A stretch of DNA of 64,000 nt, taken from contig CP012810.1 in assembly GCA_001936135.1 (NCBI GenBank), positions 868,001 to 932,000 on the forward strand, given 5' to 3'. Made by a program: the position numbers and the translations under genes. This document shows, piece by piece, positions 60,527 to 64,000 of this stretch (within the stretch, counting starts at the first letter, position 1; every line of letters begins with the position of its first letter). This DNA comes from Saccharomycopsis fibuligera x Saccharomycopsis cf. fibuligera (lineage: Eukaryota > Ascomycota > Saccharomycetes > Ascoideales > Saccharomycopsidaceae). The notes below the pieces were generated by a model. The model was not told where the DNA came from. It did not search any database and was given only the letters and a program-made list of their open reading frames with translations.

Positions 60527-63500
60527 TTACCAAAAGTCAACACCAACAACCAAAGCCAACAAAGCCATACGAACAAACAAACCGTATCTCATTTGTCTGA
60601 AATAAGCGGCTCTGTGGTCAAAGTCAACTTCTTCCTTGATTTCATTGACACGAGGCAATGGATGCAAGACACACATGTGTTGTTTAGCATGGGACAAAAC
60701 CTTATTATCAATGATGAAAGAATCTTTAAGACGCTCGTATTCTTCAACAGTAGAGAATCTTTCTTGTTGAACTCTAGTCACGTACAACACATCAGTTTCA
60801 GCAATGATATCTTTGGTCAATTGTTCAGACTCAGTACCCAATTGATTGCTGGAAATCATACTTGATCTTATTTCTTCAGGCAATTGTAATTCATCCGGGG
60901 AAACCAAGTTGATCTTGACGTGGTAGTGTTTCAACAAAGTAACCAAAGAATGAACAGTTCTACCGTATTTCAAATCGCCAACAAAAGTAACAGTAATACC
61001 ATTAACAGTACCCAATTCCTCACGAATAGTAAAGAGGTCCAAGAATGCTTGAGTTGGGTGTTCATAACTACCGTTACCAGCATTAATGACTGGAATTGGA
61101 GAAACTTTAGCAGCAGTAGTAATAGAGCTAGTTTCTGGATGTCTCAAGACAATAGCATCAGAGTAAGCAGCCAATGTCATAATGGTATCTTTCAAAGTTT
61201 CGCCCTTCTTAACAGAAGAAGTATCAGCCTTAACTTCAACAACTCTACCACCGAGTCTTTGCATAGCAGCATTAAAAGAAGTAGAAGTTCTAGTAGATGG
61301 CTCATAAAACATAGTAGTCAAAACACGACCTTTCAACAAGTCAAGAACCCCTTGTCTTTGCACAGCTAATCTCATTTCAGCCGCAATGGTGAATAAAATA
61401 TGCAAATCAGAACGAGAAAATTGTTTGACTGAAGTTACAGATCTTCTCAAAAATGGATTGTTGCTTCTGATATATTGTTCCAATGGACCAGTAATTTTGA
61501 TTTCTTTTGGTAACGGCTGAGAAACAAGATCAGAATCATCAATAGCTTGTTCAAGTCTTTCAAAAGATTGTTCAAAAGCATCATCGGTAGGCTTGGTTCT
61601 GTTAAATGAAAATTTTCTGTAAGCTGGAGATGTAATAGCAGATAGTGGAGAAGAATAATCATCATTATCGTTAGCAGCCTGTTCTGGGAAAGATCTCAAT
61701 GTATCAACATCACCAACTGGGATGTCTGCTGGTTTTCTAGCAATAGCATTGATCAACAATTTAGCAACCTTGTTGTTAGTAACCAACGGAACAGCATAAT
61801 CAATGGCCATTCTTCTAGAAACATAACCCTTGGAGACATAAGTGGCTGGTCTTCTAACCTTGTTGTTAGATGGAATGTTAATGTAAAGGTCAATCAAGTT
61901 TTGAGCCAAGTAATGGTTCAAGCTATGTTCACTTTCAACATTATCATCCAAAACTTCCAAGAATTGAATAGCAACACCATGTTCTTGGTAAAAGTTAAAA
62001 GTACCACTAGTACCGTAAAGGTTGTAGCCCAATTTGATCAATTTCTTAATTGCTGGAAGCAATTCTTGTTTTTCTCTGTAAGAACCGATACTAAGCAAGA
62101 TGTTTTTCTTTGGAATGGTCAATCCACTAGCCATGTATGCTTTCAAATAAGCATCATACTTGTCTTTACCAATAGCAGCAACTTCACCAGTAGAAGCCAT
62201 TTCCACACCCAATACAGGATCAGCGCCCAACAATCTAGCAAAAGAGAATTGTGGCACTTTAATACCGACGTATTGTTCTGGCAATTTTTTGTTTGGATAA
62301 GCTTTGAAAGGAACTCCAGCAATGGCTTTAGTGGCCAAATCAATCAAATCGGTACCGACAATCTTAGAGACAAATGGGAAAGATCTAGAAGCTCTAACAT
62401 TACATTCAATAACCTTGATGTCTTCGTCCTTAGCAATGAATTGAATGTTCAATGGACCGGTAATGTTCAAAGCTTCAGCAATCTTAGCAGTAGCATAAAC
62501 AATCTTTGACACGGTATGTTTGGACAAATCTTGAGGTGGGACAACCAAAGTAGCATCACCGGAATGCACACCAGCATTTTCCACGTGTTCAGAAACAACA
62601 TGCATGACCAATTTACCATCTCTTGACACAGCATCCATTTCAATTTCTTTAGCATCTTGAATGAATTTAGTGATAACCACTGGATAATCTCTAGACACGG
62701 CAACAGCTTCATTAAGATACTTCTTCAATTCATGATCAGAGTAACAAACATTCATAGCGGCACCAGACAACACATAAGAAGGTCTAACCAAAACTGGATA
62801 AGAAACTCTGTTGGCAAATTCTTGAGCTTCGTTGATAGAAGTCAATTCTTTCCAAGCAGGTTGATCAACACCAATAGAATCCAACATTCTGGAGAACTTG
62901 TATCTATTTTCAGCCCCATCAATCATTTCTGGTGAAGTACCTAAAATCTTAACGTTTTGTCTGTACAAGTTCAAAGCAATATTGTTAGAAGTTTGACCAC
63001 CCATAGAAACAACCACACCTCCAGAATTAGTCAAGTCATAAATGTCCAAAACGGTTTCGTTGTTGATGTTTTCGAAAAACAAGGAATCAGACTCATCAAA
63101 ATCAGTAGAAACGGTTTCTGGATTATAGTTGACAATGATTGTTTTGAAACCTTCTTTACGCAAAGTTCTGACTGTGGTAACAGAACAATAGTCGAATTCG
63201 ACAGAAGAACCAATTCTGTAGACCCCAGAGCCCAAAACAATAATTGAACCAGCATTTTCATCTTCAAAGGAGACATCATGAGAATCAGCATTGTAAGTCA
63301 AGTACAAGTAATTGGTATGAGATGGGAATTCAGCAGCGACTGTATCAATTTGCTTAATGCTTGGGAAAATACCATGTTCTTTTCTAATGTTTCTCACGGC
63401 ACTTTCATTAGAATTCAAAAACTTAGCCACTTGTCTATCGTCGAACCCCAATTGTTTAACTTTACGTAACAAGTCAACTGGGAACTGATCTCTTTTGTTA

Positions 63501-64000
63501 TCTTGGCCATATTTGGAGACTTCTCTACCGATATCAATCAATCTTGCCAATTTATTCAAGAACCATTTGTCAATCTTAGTTAACTCCCAAATCTTGTCAA
63601 CGGTATAACCTTCAGAAAGAGCATTAGCAATAGCAAACAATCTTTGATCACTTGGAGTTTGCAATTCATTGTCAATGGACATCAAAGCACCGTCAATTGG
63701 GTTGAAACCCAAGTTCTGGTAATCGGATTCTCTAATGGCCTTTTGAATACATTCTTCAAAAGATCTACCAATGGCCATAACTTCACCAACCGACTTCATG
63801 GACGAGGATAAAGTAGTAGACACTCTAGTAAATTTTTTCAAATCCCATCTTGGAATCTTAGTGACAATGTAATCCAAGGATGGTTCAAAACAAGAACAAG
63901 TAGACTTAGTGACTTCATTAGTGATTTCGTTCAATGGGATGTTCAAACCCAATTTAGCAGCAGTGTAAGCCAATGGGTAACCAGTGGCCTTGGAAGCCAA
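60527..64000 (-). CDS. URA2: URA2, C-terminal half (CPSase large part and ATCase), cut by the right edge
   Basis: The multifunctional enzyme that makes carbamoyl phosphate and joins it to aspartate, the regulated first steps of pyrimidine synthesis. The visible 1157 residues begin inside the CPSase (the frame is open at base 64000). They include the second ATP-grasp half ([50 protein letters not shown]), the regulatory MGS-like domain ([18 protein letters not shown]...[15 protein letters not shown]), and ATCase from about 844: [94 protein letters not shown]. Only about 90 residues separate [17 protein letters not shown], the end of the MGS domain, from [16 protein letters not shown], the start of ATCase. 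In S. cerevisiae an inactive dihydroorotase-like domain of over 300 residues fills this place. The linker keeps a YRKFSF site similar to the RRFS phosphosite region of S. cerevisiae Ura2. Confidence 0.96.
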   Translation of the reverse strand: MASKATGYPLAYTAAKLGLNIPLNEITNEVTKSTCSCFEPSLDYIVTKIPRWDLKKFTRVSTTLSSSMKSVGEVMAIGRSFEECIQKAIRESDYQNLGFNPIDGALMSIDNELQTPSDQRLFAIANALSEGYTVDKIWELTKIDKWFLNKLARLIDIGREVSKYGQDNKRDQFPVDLLRKVKQLGFDDRQVAKFLNSNESAVRNIRKEHGIFPSIKQIDTVAAEFPSHTNYLYLTYNADSHDVSFEDENAGSIIVLGSGVYRIGSSVEFDYCSVTTVRTLRKEGFKTIIVNYNPETVSTDFDESDSLFFENINNETVLDIYDLTNSGGVVVSMGGQTSNNIALNLYRQNVKILGTSPEMIDGAENRYKFSRMLDSIGVDQPAWKELTSINEAQEFANRVSYPVLVRPSYVLSGAAMNVCYSDHELKKYLNEAVAVSRDYPVVITKFIQDAKEIEMDAVSRDGKLVMHVVSEHVENAGVHSGDATLVVPPQDLSKHTVSKIVYATAKIAEALNITGPLNIQFIAKDEDIKVIECNVRASRSFPFVSKIVGTDLIDLATKAIAGVPFKAYPNKKLPEQYVGIKVPQFSFARLLGADPVLGVEMASTGEVAAIGKDKYDAYLKAYMASGLTIPKKNILLSIGSYREKQELLPAIKKLIKLGYNLYGTSGTFNFYQEHGVAIQFLEVLDDNVESEHSLNHYLAQNLIDLYINIPSNNKVRRPATYVSKGYVSRRMAIDYAVPLVTNNKVAKLLINAIARKPADIPVGDVDTLRSFPEQAANDNDDYSSPLSAITSPAYRKFSFNRTKPTDDAFEQSFERLEQAIDDSDLVSQPLPKEIKITGPLEQYIRSNNPFLRRSVTSVKQFSRSDLHILFTIAAEMRLAVQRQGVLDLLKGRVLTTMFYEPSTRTSTSFNAAMQRLGGRVVEVKADTSSVKKGETLKDTIMTLAAYSDAIVLRHPETSSITTAAKVSPIPVINAGNGSYEHPTQAFLDLFTIREELGTVNGITVTFVGDLKYGRTVHSLVTLLKHYHVKINLVSPDELQLPEEIRSSMISSNQLGTESEQLTKDIIAETDVLYVTRVQQERFSTVEEYERLKDSFIIDNKVLSHAKQHMCVLHPLPRVNEIKEEVDFDHRAAYFRQMRYGLFVRMALLALVVGVDFW

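Overview
The window is nuclear DNA of an ascomycete budding yeast, most likely of the CTG clade (Candida/Lodderomyces/Debaryomyces group). The evidence is compact yeast genes with GTATGT...TACTAAC introns, a complex I subunit (complex I is absent from Saccharomyces), a secreted aspartyl protease, 3' fragments of a LINE resembling the Zorro elements of Candida, and CTG codons at positions where S. cerevisiae relatives carry Ser, Ala or Gly rather than Leu. If CTG is read as Ser here, a standard-code translation is wrong at those sites. Comparisons with S. cerevisiae proteins are from memory, not from a search.

Layout. 1-3.1 kb: PHO80 (cut by the left edge), BUD31, tRNA-Gly(GCC). 3.1-6.2 kb: a small mobile-element island in which two 5'-truncated LINE copies lie tail to tail around an ECM15-like gene, bounded by tRNA-Gly and an intron-bearing tRNA-Trp(CCA). 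7.1-8.9 kb: GND1 with a 14-nt first exon. 8.9-11.3 kb: a long gene-free stretch with a GC-rich, foldable block that may be an unidentified Pol III RNA. 11.3-18.5 kb: an NPR1/RTK1-type kinase and the V-ATPase a subunit (VPH1), divergent. 19.2-25.7 kb: REV3 and spliced ATG29, divergent. 27.2-36.6 kb: HRK1 kinase, an EHT1/EEB1-type alpha/beta hydrolase, ADE1, a PET20-like mitochondrial protein and the spliced NDUFA1-type complex I subunit. 38.5-47.2 kb: a YPL150W-type kinase, AOS1, spliced RPL33 and OSH4/KES1. 48.1-56.2 kb: a very large TBF1 and an aspartyl protease. 56.6-64 kb: BMS1 and the C-terminal half of URA2, which runs off the right edge.

The genes are ordinary eukaryotic single units, not operons. 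Links between them are functional only: BMS1, RPL33 and TBF1 (a ribosomal-protein gene regulator in CTG-clade yeasts) belong to ribosome production; HRK1, the NPR1/RTK1-type kinase and VPH1 to ion, nutrient and pH control; URA2 and ADE1 to nucleotide synthesis. The most noteworthy observations are a URA2 that appears to lack the vestigial dihydroorotase domain between its CPSase and ATCase parts, the inverted LINE pair placed against tRNA genes, the candidate structured RNA near 9.7 kb, and the oversized low-complexity TBF1.
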